From: a virus
Direction: 5' to 3' (one strand)
Length of the DNA: 64,000 nt
IMG/VR virus record: IMGVR_UViG_3300037246_001176
Span: 35,924 to 99,923 of that record
The position numbers were made by a program, and so were the translations under genes. Within the stretch, counting starts at the first letter, position 1. Each line of letters starts with the position of its first letter. The notes under the pieces are model-generated. The model did not search any database and was not told where the DNA came from. It worked only from the letters and a program-made list of their open reading frames with translations. Positions 1-7,819 of the stretch are shown here, piece after piece.

Positions 1-447
1 GCTGACGTCGTCGCCGTCCTTATTCTTGACTACAGAACGGTCAACGTCAAGCGCATCGTAGCCATACGACCATTCCCGCACAGCCTTGTCGCGCAGCCGA
101 ATGAAGGCCCCCTTGCCTTCCGGCGTATCCATGAGCATCTGCGTCTGTGCCACGACGCCGCCGGTGGCTTCCGGATATTTGGCGAGTATTTCTTGGGGAA
201 GCTCGTTGCGCCCGACCTCCCTCACCGAGATGGGCGTGCCTATGGCGCGGTTGATGGAATCGGTGTTGTGCATGTCCAGCACCAGGAGCTTGTCGCCGCG
301 CTCCGCCAGGGTTTTAGTCCAGCTGCCGGGGTGCGATATGTCCTCTACGAGATCCAGCACGCCGAAGACGGTGATGACGTGCTCCACGATTCCTTTAACT
401 TCGTCAATGACTTTCGTGCTTGCCGTTGGGAATATTTTGTGTTCCAT
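1..447 (-). CDS. HK97-family prohead protease, partial (C-terminus beyond window)
   Basis: Serine protease that matures the phage prohead by cleaving coat and scaffold proteins. The 149 visible residues show the family order: DISHPGSW near residue 40, the likely catalytic His at residue 60 (LDMHNTD) followed by AIGTP, and the likely catalytic Ser at residue 127 in EWSYGYDALD. The ATG at 447 follows the stop of the upstream zinc-ribbon gene by one base and has a GCGAGG ribosome site. The frame is still open at position 1. Position downstream of terminase, portal and MuF fits a head-assembly operon. Confidence 0.9.
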   Translation of the reverse strand, partial: MEHKIFPTASTKVIDEVKGIVEHVITVFGVLDLVEDISHPGSWTKTLAERGDKLLVLDMHNTDSINRAIGTPISVREVGRNELPQEILAKYPEATGGVVAQTQMLMDTPEGKGAFIRLRDKAVREWSYGYDALDVDRSVVKNKDGDDVS

Positions 448-448
448 T

Positions 449-676
449 TTATTTTACCTCGCTTGGCCCCCAAGTCACGTTTGGCCCAAAAGTAATGTTC
501 GGCACCCTGCTCAACGTTCCTATGCGGCATACGGGACATTCGTATTCTGCCATGAAGCTCTCAAACAAGAGCGCCTCAAATCCGCAATGAGAACACAAAT
601 GTTCAACTTTTCGGTGCGTGAACACATAATGATAACGATATTTTTCCATGTCTGCCGTCGTATGGCCGCCGTCCAT
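449..676 (-). CDS. Small zinc-ribbon protein
   Basis: Protein of 75 residues with two CxxC knuckles (CSHCGFEA and ECPVCRIG) spaced as in a single treble-clef or zinc-ribbon fold. Nothing shows its partner. ATG 676 is preferred over the in-frame TTG at 691 because GGGGTGA lies six bases ahead of it. It is the last gene before the prohead protease and is coupled to it (stop TAA, one base, then ATG). A terminator-like hairpin with a T-run sits directly upstream, so expression may be attenuated. Confidence 0.7.
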   Translation of the reverse strand: MDGGHTTADMEKYRYHYVFTHRKVEHLCSHCGFEALLFESFMAEYECPVCRIGTLSRVPNITFGPNVTWGPSEVK

Positions 677-693
677 AGATTCACCCCACAAAA

Positions 694-766
694 CAAAAAA
701 CGCCCGAATCCTGGGGCGTTCTGTCCTGCCGGTACTGACGCAGGTTCTGACACTCAGGTCGGGCGC
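694..766 (-). promoter_or_regulatory. Hairpin leader or attenuator upstream of the zinc-ribbon gene
   Basis: On the minus strand AACGCCC-loop-GGGGCGTT (699-720) is followed by six T, as in a rho-independent terminator, 20 bases before the downstream start codon. A second copy of CGCCCGA (complement of 759-765) can pair with the same 3' arm (701-707), giving an alternative longer structure. This could be a plain intercistronic terminator or a switch between two foldings. Confidence 0.55.
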
Positions 767-806
767 TCTGGTCGCTCTGCTGTTGGGTTTTTAACTTACT
801 TCACTC

Positions 807-962
807 TCATTTTCTTAATGTCAGTCGGGCCAACACGCTCGCCCAAAACCCACTGTGATATGGGCTATAATGTTGCCTCAGAATTTTGCAATGCTGCCAC
901 CACGAACGGGGAAATAGCAGTATCCGTTTCCATAATGGTCTGCGCTTGAGTTTCACTATCAC
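807..962 (-). CDS. Small basic Trp/Arg-rich phage protein
   Basis: A 51-residue frame starting at GTG 962, which overlaps the TGA of the upstream gene in a GTGA junction. It contains PLWKRILLF, then RSWWQHCKILRQHY and FWASVLARL, an amphipathic pattern seen in small tailed-phage proteins of unknown function that may lie against a membrane. No signal peptide. Length and junction style match the neighbouring genes. Function unknown. Confidence 0.6.
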   Translation of the reverse strand: MIVKLKRRPLWKRILLFPRSWWQHCKILRQHYSPYHSGFWASVLARLTLRK

Positions 963-1339
963 TGTCGCCCCTCTACTTCTTTTATGCCTATCAATAACTT
1001 GTCAAAACTAGAAGTGCATCCCATCGTGAATTCTGTCTCTCCGATGCGCCAACGTCGCATGTTAACTTCTTCTGGCCAGTAAGATGTAGGCCCAACAGTA
1101 TTGAAGAGTTTGTTAAACGCCTTATCAGGAAAGTCATGTACTATAGGTACATCAAAACGATCTTTGTCAAACGGAACTTCATAAATTTCTACTTTTTCAA
1201 AGTCTATTTCGGACCACGCGGTCTTGGCCGCCAGTCCCAATCTAATATAATCTAGGCTGTCATCCCGCTCGTATGAAGTCGCCACCACATCCGCTAAGAG
1301 CTTACTTTTCATTTCTAGAAGTTCTTTTTCCGAAATCAT
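959..1339 (-). CDS. Hypothetical protein, MISExELLEMK family
   Basis: Protein of 126 residues, acidic, mainly mixed helix/strand, no membrane segment. Its first 20 residues (MISEKELLEMKSKLLADVV) closely match the start of the gene at 1520-1948 (MISENELLEMKAKLSADVI), so the two share a duplicated N-terminal segment with unrelated C-termini. Start ATG 1339 overlaps the TGA of the preceding gene by four bases. Function unknown. Confidence 0.65.
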   Translation of the reverse strand: MISEKELLEMKSKLLADVVATSYERDDSLDYIRLGLAAKTAWSEIDFEKVEIYEVPFDKDRFDVPIVHDFPDKAFNKLFNTVGPTSYWPEEVNMRRWRIGETEFTMGCTSSFDKLLIGIKEVEGRQ

Positions 1340-1584
1340 CCTTTATGCCTATCAATAATCTGTTGGATTTTAGCTTGTTTTTCTACTGCTGAAGACTCAC
1401 ATATAATGACAGAACCATAACAAAGCGGACACGCATATACTGGGTGTGAGGAAGTCACAAAACTCGGACTCAATCTTATCAATCCGTCACGAGGACATAG
1501 AAGTCCACAATTTCCACATTCATATACAACCTCTCTTGGCCGCATGGGATTGATTTCTACCACATCTGTTATTTTCATCTCCAT
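1336..1584 (-). CDS. Small zinc-ribbon protein
   Basis: Protein of 82 residues with paired knuckles ECGNCGLLCP and ACPLCYG, followed by a short helical tail. ATG 1584 is chosen because GAGG precedes it by five bases; it lies inside the end of the upstream gene, giving a 65-base overlap in another frame. Probably a zinc-binding adaptor or nucleic-acid-binding miniprotein; role unknown. Confidence 0.6.
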   Translation of the reverse strand: MEMKITDVVEINPMRPREVVYECGNCGLLCPRDGLIRLSPSFVTSSHPVYACPLCYGSVIICESSAVEKQAKIQQIIDRHKG

Positions 1585-1948
1585 CAAACCTCTGCAACAT
1601 TTCGGATACGGCGATGGGTATTTCTGCGTCAACCTGCGTTCCCTGCAAACACCTCTTGATGATCTCAAGAGCATCAGCCGCGATGTGCGACCAGGTTCCG
1701 CTGCGCCTGTAATGCGTCAGCGCCGTCAGTGCAATGCCCAGGCTCACCTCAAAGGCTTGGCTTTTCAACTTTAAGGTTGCTACTGTATCTTGTTGCTCAG
1801 CCATCAAGCCTCTATGACGATACGATAAAACCTCATCTATCAACTCAACACCTTGTACAACCAGCCATGTCAAGAATTCTTCCGCATCATCTATAACGTC
1901 TGCCGAGAGTTTAGCTTTCATTTCCAGAAGCTCATTCTCCGAAATCAT
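1520..1948 (-). CDS. Hypothetical helical protein, MISExELLEMK family
   Basis: Protein of 142 residues, largely helical. The N-terminus duplicates that of the gene at 959-1339. ATG 1948 has GAGG seven bases ahead; the leader GAGGGAGAGGTTTGG is repeated almost exactly ahead of the next gene upstream (start 2152), pointing to tandem duplication of a gene-start module. No recognised domain. Confidence 0.6.
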   Translation of the reverse strand: MISENELLEMKAKLSADVIDDAEEFLTWLVVQGVELIDEVLSYRHRGLMAEQQDTVATLKLKSQAFEVSLGIALTALTHYRRSGTWSHIAADALEIIKRCLQGTQVDAEIPIAVSEMLQRFDGDENNRCGRNQSHAAKRGCI

Positions 1949-1963
1949 TTCCAAACCTCTCCC

Positions 1964-2152
1964 TCAACTCGTGGCTAGTAAAAAGCCTTTTTCAGCCATA
2001 AATTCTGAAAACAGTCTGTCTTTCGGCTGTTGCTTCATTTCCTCAATGAACTCATCTATCATGTTACAAGGAATGAGATAACCATTGCCTGTCTCTTGCT
2101 GGCTCATTGATTCTGTTAAGCCTGTCAAGATCTCAAGATCTGTTTCAATCAT
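1964..2152 (-). CDS. Small hypothetical protein
   Basis: Protein of 62 residues starting at ATG 2152, which has the leader sequence shared with 1948. The C-terminus RLFSEFMAEKGFL resembles the tail LFAEFMAEFGLF of the gene at 18718-18972, so a short tail motif recurs in otherwise different small proteins. Function unknown. Confidence 0.6.
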   Translation of the reverse strand: MIETDLEILTGLTESMSQQETGNGYLIPCNMIDEFIEEMKQQPKDRLFSEFMAEKGFLLATS

Positions 2153-2360
2153 CCCCAAACCTCTCCCTCAACTCGTAAATCAGCCCCAGCACCTCCTGCA
2201 GCTGCCCCGGCCTGCACACGGAGGCTAGCAGATCAGCTATGGATATGGCATTGGTGTGGCGTTCACCATGGTGTCTTGATTCTACCACAATTGCGCCGTT
2301 TTGTAAAGTGGCGAAAGGCACGTCACAGGTTCGGCAGCGGAGGTCAACGGTCTCACTCAC
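2145..2360 (-). CDS. Small hypothetical protein with CxxC and HH motifs
   Basis: Protein of 71 residues. CRTCDVPF followed by ESRHHGERH could bind one metal ion; the rest is helical (SIADLLASV, LIYELRERF). GTG 2360 overlaps the end of the upstream membrane miniprotein. Function unknown. Confidence 0.55.
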   Translation of the reverse strand: MSETVDLRCRTCDVPFATLQNGAIVVESRHHGERHTNAISIADLLASVCRPGQLQEVLGLIYELRERFGDD

Positions 2361-2526
2361 CTTTGCACTTCCAATTTACCAAGATAATCATTGGGATTAA
2401 AATGGCATAGAATCGCCAATTCCCCAAGTGTATGCCTAATGCTGAAAGCCATAGAATTAGATAAAAGGCGTATCCGCGTTGCTGTAGCCATTGAGCCATA
2501 TCATTGTATGATTGCTTCCAGCTCAT
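2353..2526 (-). CDS. Small membrane protein, two predicted helices
   Basis: Protein of 57 residues from ATG 2526, starting MSWKQSYNDMAQWLQQ. Two hydrophobic stretches, YAFYLILWLSALGIHL and FYAILIPMIILVNW, are separated by a short GNWR turn and end in KCKGE, suggesting a hairpin in the inner membrane. It follows the metallopeptidase-like gene by one base. Too little to say whether it acts in lysis. Confidence 0.6.
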   Translation of the reverse strand: MSWKQSYNDMAQWLQQRGYAFYLILWLSALGIHLGNWRFYAILIPMIILVNWKCKGE

Positions 2527-2527
2527 C

Positions 2528-2866
2528 CTAGTTGAGCCCATCCAGCTCCGCCTTTGTCTCTGGTGACAGCGCCTTACCTTCTGTATCAAGTTCTTTCGTG
2601 AGCAACGATGTGTCCATGCCTATGTCTGTCAAGACCTGATACAGTCCCGATTCAAGGGGCATTATGACCTTGTTGTTGAGTCCTAAATTGCCATGAAAGT
2701 TAAGCGCTTCCAAAACTTCATGAAGGACTGTAGATTCTCTTTGCTGGCGGGTCAACCCCTCGGCTATTTGTAGAATCTGTCGCTTGGCATGGAATCTCCC
2801 GTAAGCGCCGATTATATCGTCGTCGCCGTCCTCAATCAGTTTGTAATCATACCCCAAGATTTTCAC
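2528..2866 (-). CDS. Putative phage metallopeptidase-like protein
   Basis: Protein of 112 residues. ESTVLHEVLEALNFH carries a gluzincin-like HExxE helix followed by a third possible ligand, and the preceding RQILQIAEGLTRQQ matches the usual layout of short phage metallopeptidases (ImmA/IrrE-related or similar). GTG 2866 overlaps the upstream TGA as GTGA. If active it would cleave a host or phage regulator, but the target is unknown. Confidence 0.55.
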   Translation of the reverse strand: MKILGYDYKLIEDGDDDIIGAYGRFHAKRQILQIAEGLTRQQRESTVLHEVLEALNFHGNLGLNNKVIMPLESGLYQVLTDIGMDTSLLTKELDTEGKALSPETKAELDGLN

Positions 2867-3045
2867 GCCTCATCCCTTCCGTCGTCGGGCAGCGGAACCG
2901 GATTCTCAGGCCCAAACAGCCACCATTTCCAGTCTGGAAAATGCTCCCGCCAATAATGCGCCGCCAGCTTTGACTTGTCCCCCGTCTCTTCTGCCTTCAG
3001 AACGATGTCGAGGAATTCTTGTTGTCGCTCAGCCTCGGTTGTCAC
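2863..3045 (-). CDS. Small acidic hypothetical protein
   Basis: Protein of 60 residues from GTG 3045, helical first half, then a Trp-rich turn (DWKWWLFGPENPVPLP). Coupled to both neighbours by GTGA overlaps. No recognised domain. Confidence 0.55.
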   Translation of the reverse strand: MTTEAERQQEFLDIVLKAEETGDKSKLAAHYWREHFPDWKWWLFGPENPVPLPDDGRDEA

Positions 3046-3236
3046 TCGCCGCTCCCCTGCTCTGCCCCAGTTACGGGGGATTCAAGAACTCCTATCACTG
3101 AACAATTCTCATGCCCAGCCAAGAACCTTATATCGCTGAGAAGTGACTGTAGATAAAGTATCAAGTCAGCATCGCTCCTTGTCTCAAACGCCCTCAAGGC
3201 CAAATCAAGAAAATCGTATCTGTGTCCTGCTGTCAC
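3042..3236 (-). CDS. Small hypothetical protein
   Basis: Protein of 64 residues. GTG 3236 is chosen because it overlaps the upstream stop as GTGA, the same junction as its neighbours. It contains RYDFLDLALRAFET, similar in spacing to EFLDIVLKAEET of the next gene (2863-3045), hinting at common descent. Function unknown. Confidence 0.55.
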   Translation of the reverse strand: MTAGHRYDFLDLALRAFETRSDADLILYLQSLLSDIRFLAGHENCSVIGVLESPVTGAEQGSGE

Positions 3237-3427
3237 TCGCTGCCCTCCGGCTCTGGTTCTTCCTCTTTGAGTTTGAATCTGACATAGGATCGCCAATCCG
3301 TGAACTCAATGAGTTCAATAAGACCTATTCTTCCCGCCGGAACTTCGTCAGTCCACACTATGGGAAAGCCGAATATGCTTTGCGGCAAGTCTTGCTTGTC
3401 CTGTTCCTGTCCAGCTTCAGTCGTCAT
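3233..3427 (-). CDS. Small hypothetical protein
   Basis: Protein of 64 residues starting at ATG 3427 with GAGGAGG nine bases upstream; it overlaps the preceding gene by eleven bases. The core IFGFPIVWTDEVPAGRIG is followed by an acidic tail. No domain recognised. Confidence 0.55.
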   Translation of the reverse strand: MTTEAGQEQDKQDLPQSIFGFPIVWTDEVPAGRIGLIELIEFTDWRSYVRFKLKEEEPEPEGSE

Positions 3428-3620
3428 CCGCTTCCTCCTCACCCTGTTTTTCCAGCATCGGCAAGTACAATTTAAGAACCAGGCCCAACAGGCCGCCGCC
3501 TGCTTCTTGGCGCTCCATCTCTTTGAGAAATTTGCGTGCTATGTCAGGAGGAACGAGCATTCCCCCTATCATCTCTTGCTGCTCTGACGCATCTGCTTTC
3601 TGCCCATCAATTGCTGTCAC
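3417..3620 (-). CDS. Small hypothetical protein with hydrophobic C-terminal helix
   Basis: Protein of 67 residues from GTG 3620, overlapping the MuF stop as GTGA. GGGLLGLVLKLYLPMLE is a moderately hydrophobic helix followed by an acidic tail. It could be a head accessory protein because it directly follows the MuF gene, but that is inference. Confidence 0.5.
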   Translation of the reverse strand: MTAIDGQKADASEQQEMIGGMLVPPDIARKFLKEMERQEAGGGLLGLVLKLYLPMLEKQGEEEADDD

Positions 3621-4555
3621 CCGCCGCCTTCCCGTTCCGCCTCAGCCTCCCGCCTCGCGACCTCTGCGTCCATGTCCGCCCGCGCCGCCGCTACCTCTGC
3701 CTCTGTGCCAGCCCAAGCGTCCATGAAAGGTAAAACGGTGCATCTACACTGGATCGTCTCGCCTGGAGGCCCTGCTGGATCGCCTGGCTGCATCAGCCTC
3801 GCACCACCCACTATGAACGGCTGGCCCATCGGGATCGGGCCAGGGCTGCCCCCCTCGCTATATGCCTGCCATGCGGCGAGATGACTGTCACGTGTCCTAT
3901 CGTCGCTAGTCGCCCACCATTCACGTTTCTCCGCCCCCATCGCCCCGAACAACGCCTGACTTCCTGAGTTGCTGGCCCGCATCGTTTCGGTCCTCGATAT
4001 GCTGTCCCGCCTGTACCTCGGCTGCCTGTCGCAGAACCACCGCTCCTCCTGCGACAAGTCCTCGCGCGAGCAGTCCACCCCCTTGTCGTTGATGTACTTG
4101 TTGAACAAGAGGCCCAAGCCGTCACTCATCTGGCCGATGCCCCATCCCTGCTGCATCGCGTCCAGCAAGATGGACGACACATCTTTCTTGGTGGTATCGT
4201 TTATGTCCTGGGCAAAGACCAACATGTAATCTTCTAGCCACGCCTCGGCCAGCCAGTTGCGGACGTCAAACCGCATCCCCAGCATGGCGTCCCAGCTCTC
4301 GCCCTGCTCCGCCACCAGGCCCTCAACCAGCGGCATGAACTCCTCGCGCCACGACTCGTCGGCGAAATCCTCAAAATACTCGTCCCACTTCCTGCCGATG
4401 ACGGTCCATTCAACAGCCTTCACCTGCATCCGCTTCACCAGCTCGCGCTTGTCATGCCAGAACGCCTTCGCCGCCGCCTTTGAGAACCTCGGATCCCACT
4501 TCCTCGCTATGGCGTCCACCTTGGCGTGCATGGCCTGCTTCTGCCGAAACGTCAA
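3617..4555 (-). CDS. MuF-type phage minor head protein
   Basis: Head morphogenesis protein that acts with the portal in procapsid assembly. The C-terminal half shows the MuF signature in order: SRTETMRASNSG, REWWATSDDRTRDSH, a glycine-rich stretch with GQPFIVGGARLMQPGDP, and IQCRCTVLPF. The N-terminal half is helical. The start is TTG 4555, overlapping the portal stop; ATG at MHAKVDAI (residue 9) is an alternative. Length of about 312 residues is usual for the family. Confidence 0.88.
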   Translation of the reverse strand: MTFRQKQAMHAKVDAIARKWDPRFSKAAAKAFWHDKRELVKRMQVKAVEWTVIGRKWDEYFEDFADESWREEFMPLVEGLVAEQGESWDAMLGMRFDVRNWLAEAWLEDYMLVFAQDINDTTKKDVSSILLDAMQQGWGIGQMSDGLGLLFNKYINDKGVDCSREDLSQEERWFCDRQPRYRRDSISRTETMRASNSGSQALFGAMGAEKREWWATSDDRTRDSHLAAWQAYSEGGSPGPIPMGQPFIVGGARLMQPGDPAGPPGETIQCRCTVLPFMDAWAGTEAEVAAARADMDAEVARREAEAEREGGG

Positions 4556-5964
4556 ACCGCCAGTTCTTTTTTTTTAGCCGCTGGGAGCAGGAGCATCTTG
4601 CGTGTGTCGTCCTCGGCCTCCGGCGCGCCTTCTTCCGTCGTCTCCGGCTCCACGCTCATGCCGGACGGAATCATGCCCAGCGGGACGTAAGCCACATCGC
4701 CGCCGGGTATACCACCCAGGGCCAGGCCCACTTTGTCCGTGGCCTGGTTCGCAGGGACGCCCATCTGCCATAGCATGTGCGCCGATTCTACTAGCTGTGG
4801 TATGTTTTTCTGCAAGGCGGGGACCCTGCTGTAGTCAAAGGCGACGAAGATGTTGCCGTCTTGGAGATAGTAACTATATTCATCTTCAAACCAGCCCGAC
4901 TCGGCCAGCATAGTGTCTTCCCAAAAGGCGCGTCGCGCTTCCTCATAGGCTTTGCCATAGCTGGAGCGGGTTAGTCCTACCCGAGCCCCCACCAGAATGG
5001 GAGGAACACCAAAGGGTGCCAGGATCCTGGACTCGTTGCGTTCGTCTATCTCCTCAAAGCCCATCTCGTCAAAGGTCAACCCCACCCGCTCATACTTGGC
5101 CGACCTATCTGAGACGAATATCTCCTCAGCCCAGTTTTTATAGCCGCCGTATATCTCCTTCCATCTCTCTTTGGCCCGTGCTATAGCCCCATCGTCTACG
5201 CTGCCCTCGACAGTTATCATTCCGGGAACCATGACACCTTTGTCAAAGAAGAGTTTGAGAAAGTGAGTAACGGCGTTGTCTACGTCTATCGACCGGGCCG
5301 CCGGAGACATGGGGGGCATCCCCTCGCCCATTCCTTCCAACGGGTCGCCGGGGTTGGGGAATTTGGGGTGCATCATGTCTTCCGGCAGGATGGGGAAGAC
5401 GCGGTTCTCGCTCCATGCCGCCCTGCGCTGTGCGTCGTCCCACTTGAGAAAGGCCGACTTGCCTTCGGGAACGTAGATGTAGCCCAGTATTATGCCCTGA
5501 CCGTCTACCGTGCCGGGGACGACGAATACCCGGTCGGGACGCAGGTTATACATCGCTTCCGGCAGTTCTCCCTGGCGCTTCCTGTCTAGGAGTGTAAAGT
5601 TGTTGCCCGATATGTTGAGGTAAACGATGGCTTGCCCCTGAAATTCTTTCCAGCTCTGGTGCGGGTTGGGCCTCGCTATCAGTTGGGCCAGTGGCTCGTC
5701 CACGTCTACCGGCTCGCGCTGTTCATAGCTGCCCGTCCAGGCCCTGAGAGGCGCAAGCGTCATGGCCCTGACCTTGTACATTATAGCAGAATAGACTAAC
5801 GTATTGAGATTAAACCCATCAGCCACATACGCCTGATAGTCAATGAGCTTCCAAGCTGGTCGGCCCTCTCTCCATGCGGGCCATGCGACAGGCAACGCCT
5901 TAACTGCCATCGTTGGCGCTTCCCGCACTGCCCTGATTTGTCGTATCCGCATCAGAATGCTCAT
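4552..5964 (-). CDS. HK97-family portal protein
   Basis: Dodecameric portal through which DNA enters the capsid. The 470 residues show the family layout: VADGFNLNTLVYSAI, APLRAW, PLAQLIARPNPHQSWKEF, a central NISGNNFTLLDR hairpin, LRPDRVFVVPG, and GFEEIDERNESRILAPFGVPP, the conserved stretch before the stem/crown region. ATG 5964 overlaps the TGA of a 40-residue frame. TerL lies two genes upstream and MuF directly downstream, the normal order. Confidence 0.93.
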   Translation of the reverse strand: MSILMRIRQIRAVREAPTMAVKALPVAWPAWREGRPAWKLIDYQAYVADGFNLNTLVYSAIMYKVRAMTLAPLRAWTGSYEQREPVDVDEPLAQLIARPNPHQSWKEFQGQAIVYLNISGNNFTLLDRKRQGELPEAMYNLRPDRVFVVPGTVDGQGIILGYIYVPEGKSAFLKWDDAQRRAAWSENRVFPILPEDMMHPKFPNPGDPLEGMGEGMPPMSPAARSIDVDNAVTHFLKLFFDKGVMVPGMITVEGSVDDGAIARAKERWKEIYGGYKNWAEEIFVSDRSAKYERVGLTFDEMGFEEIDERNESRILAPFGVPPILVGARVGLTRSSYGKAYEEARRAFWEDTMLAESGWFEDEYSYYLQDGNIFVAFDYSRVPALQKNIPQLVESAHMLWQMGVPANQATDKVGLALGGIPGGDVAYVPLGMIPSGMSVEPETTEEGAPEAEDDTRKMLLLPAAKKKELAV

Positions 5965-6083
5965 TCGCCAAAGCCTGCCATTATCGCGTCCCGCATCAGG
6001 GCGAAGGCTGAGCGCAGTTTCCGCGCCACCCAGCCGACGGCGAAAAACGGGAACAGTATCACGTTGCCTATGATTTCTCTCAT
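5961..6083 (-). CDS. Membrane miniprotein between a hypothetical gene and portal
   Basis: Frame of 40 residues, ATG 6083 to TGA 5961, linked by ATGA overlaps on both sides. IIGNVILFPFFAVGWVA is a plausible single transmembrane helix followed by basic RKLRSAF. Too short for certainty, but both couplings and the exact fill of the gap support it. Confidence 0.5.
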   Translation of the reverse strand: MREIIGNVILFPFFAVGWVARKLRSAFALMRDAIMAGFGE

Positions 6084-6472
6084 TTCCAGACGTTCTCCCA
6101 GGCCCCAGTATGGTCTATGAACTCCTTGCTACCACTTACATAACGAAACATAGACCTGTGAATGAGCTTGTAACATCCTTCACCAGGCAATACCAACAGC
6201 ATCGCCTGGCCGCTGTCAGCCAGTATGGTTATGCGCATCTCGTGACAGATGGACTCACTCAGGGGCAGCAGAAGGTATCGGTCAAAATTGATGAATTCAT
6301 CTCCCGGCCCAAGTCCCCCGATCTTGCCAGCTATGATCGGCATGAAGCCATCGCCCGCAGGGATCACGCAACTGTGCAGATATTTCTCTTCGCCCAAGAG
6401 AACCTTCTGCGCCGCCTCAAAACATTTTTTGCAGTAGATGTACTCGGTCACGAATGAACCGCGCTCACTCAT
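6080..6472 (-). CDS. Hypothetical protein in packaging operon
   Basis: Protein of 130 residues. An N-terminal CKKCFEAAQKVL segment plus later cysteines (HSC, ICHE) could bind a metal. The C-terminal half is strand-rich (MRITILADSGQAMLLVLPG). It lies between TerL and the portal, so a head or packaging role is possible, but no family is recognised. Confidence 0.6.
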   Translation of the reverse strand: MSERGSFVTEYIYCKKCFEAAQKVLLGEEKYLHSCVIPAGDGFMPIIAGKIGGLGPGDEFINFDRYLLLPLSESICHEMRITILADSGQAMLLVLPGEGCYKLIHRSMFRYVSGSKEFIDHTGAWENVWK

Positions 6473-6484
6473 CTTTCCCTTCTC

Positions 6485-7819
6485 TCATCCGAAGCTCCAT
6501 GTGCTGCCGCCGCCGTAAGCCAGCGCCCCCGCCGCTATCGTGTCGGGGAGGTATGCATTCTTGCCGCTGCCGTACACGTCATCCACGCTCGCATACCTGT
6601 GCTCGCCCTGCATGAACTTTATCACCGGCGATTCTATCTCCCCGCGCTCAATGCCCGATATGTAATTTGACAGCAAGTCCGACCTCGCTCGGCCTGCCAT
6701 GATGACCGACGTCGCATCGCTCGCCATGTATCCGTCCACCACGTCGCCAAGCCCGGTTCCGTCGTGCGCTGCGTCTCCGCTGTACCGGGCCACTCGTTCG
6801 TCAAACTTGCTCACCATCTGCGGCCACGGCCTCCGGCCCATCCGCTCAAATGCCACCAGGCGCATCGGCTTCACGTCTTTCCTGAGCGTGACAATAATTG
6901 TCCAGTCAACCTTCTTCGCCCAGTCCGCGCCGGTCGAATATCGCGCCCCCTCTTGCGGCGGCTCTATCTCTATGTACTCTCCGTTACGCCCTTCATACAC
7001 CCCTAGTTGCGGCTTGAACATCGCCTCAACTGCTTCTGGCAGTATAGCCCGGCTTTCTGGCGAAGGTTCTTGCAGATCGAATTCTGTATTCCACATCGCC
7101 GCCGTAACTTCATTTCGCTTTCGCGCTATCTCTGACACCGGGAGCCAACCGTGCGGCTCAACGGTTTCGCGCCAGCACCATTCAGAAACTTTCCAGCCCT
7201 TCTCCGTCGCCCGCCGCAGCACCTCCGTCATCGTCCCGTCGGCGTATTGATGAGTACTCGAGAGTACGGTCTGCGCAGGAACATCTCCTGTGCTCATCGT
7301 CTGGCCTAATGCCGCGTCCAGTATCTTTATGTCTAGCTCATCGATTTCGTCAAGTCGTAAACGGGGAACATGCGGCCCTCTGACGGATGTCTGCGAAGCC
7401 AAGAGCGCCTGTATCTTGTTGCCCCATACCAGCCGTGTCTCCCGCTTCAGCGGATCGGACGCGAGCAGCTGCCTCGGTGCGCTGTCGTGCTCCCAAAAGT
7501 CCTCCATGTACCCGTGCACCCGCCGCGCCTGCTCGCCGGAACCGCCCAAGACGTTCACGTCAGTCTTGAGCGTTATCGCCTCCGTCAGTCCCAGGAGCGC
7601 CAGCAGCAGACTTTTTCCCCCGAAGGCTCGACTCGCCTTCCACACCGCCACCGGCGAGCGAGCGAAGTACGCGTCTGCGAAAGCCTGCCAGGGCGTGGCG
7701 TGGTTGGTACATATCTGCGTGTCGGGTATGCTGACGCCAAAGGCCAGGTTTATGAATGTTTTAAGGTTCTGCTCTGTCGTTATCGGTAGCTGAAACTGGT
7801 GCTTTGTCGCTGTCGTCAT
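6485..7819 (-). CDS. terL: Terminase large subunit (TerL)
   Basis: Packaging ATPase and headful or cos nuclease. Walker A-like KASRAFGGKS ends near residue 70, and Walker B RLRLDEIDELD has Asp157-Glu158. The nuclease domain follows with STGADWAKKVDWTIIVTL, HDGTGLGDVV and SDLLSNYISGIERG. Length 444 fits the family. ATG 7819 lies inside the end of the small terminase gene (59-base overlap), common for this pair. Confidence 0.93.
   Translation of the reverse strand: MTTATKHQFQLPITTEQNLKTFINLAFGVSIPDTQICTNHATPWQAFADAYFARSPVAVWKASRAFGGKSLLLALLGLTEAITLKTDVNVLGGSGEQARRVHGYMEDFWEHDSAPRQLLASDPLKRETRLVWGNKIQALLASQTSVRGPHVPRLRLDEIDELDIKILDAALGQTMSTGDVPAQTVLSSTHQYADGTMTEVLRRATEKGWKVSEWCWRETVEPHGWLPVSEIARKRNEVTAAMWNTEFDLQEPSPESRAILPEAVEAMFKPQLGVYEGRNGEYIEIEPPQEGARYSTGADWAKKVDWTIIVTLRKDVKPMRLVAFERMGRRPWPQMVSKFDERVARYSGDAAHDGTGLGDVVDGYMASDATSVIMAGRARSDLLSNYISGIERGEIESPVIKFMQGEHRYASVDDVYGSGKNAYLPDTIAAGALAYGGGSTWSFG

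Noticed and set aside
86-949. Long plus-strand frame across the prohead protease and zinc-ribbon genes
   Set aside because: It is antisense to recognised genes, has no domain, and its composition is that of a shadow frame.
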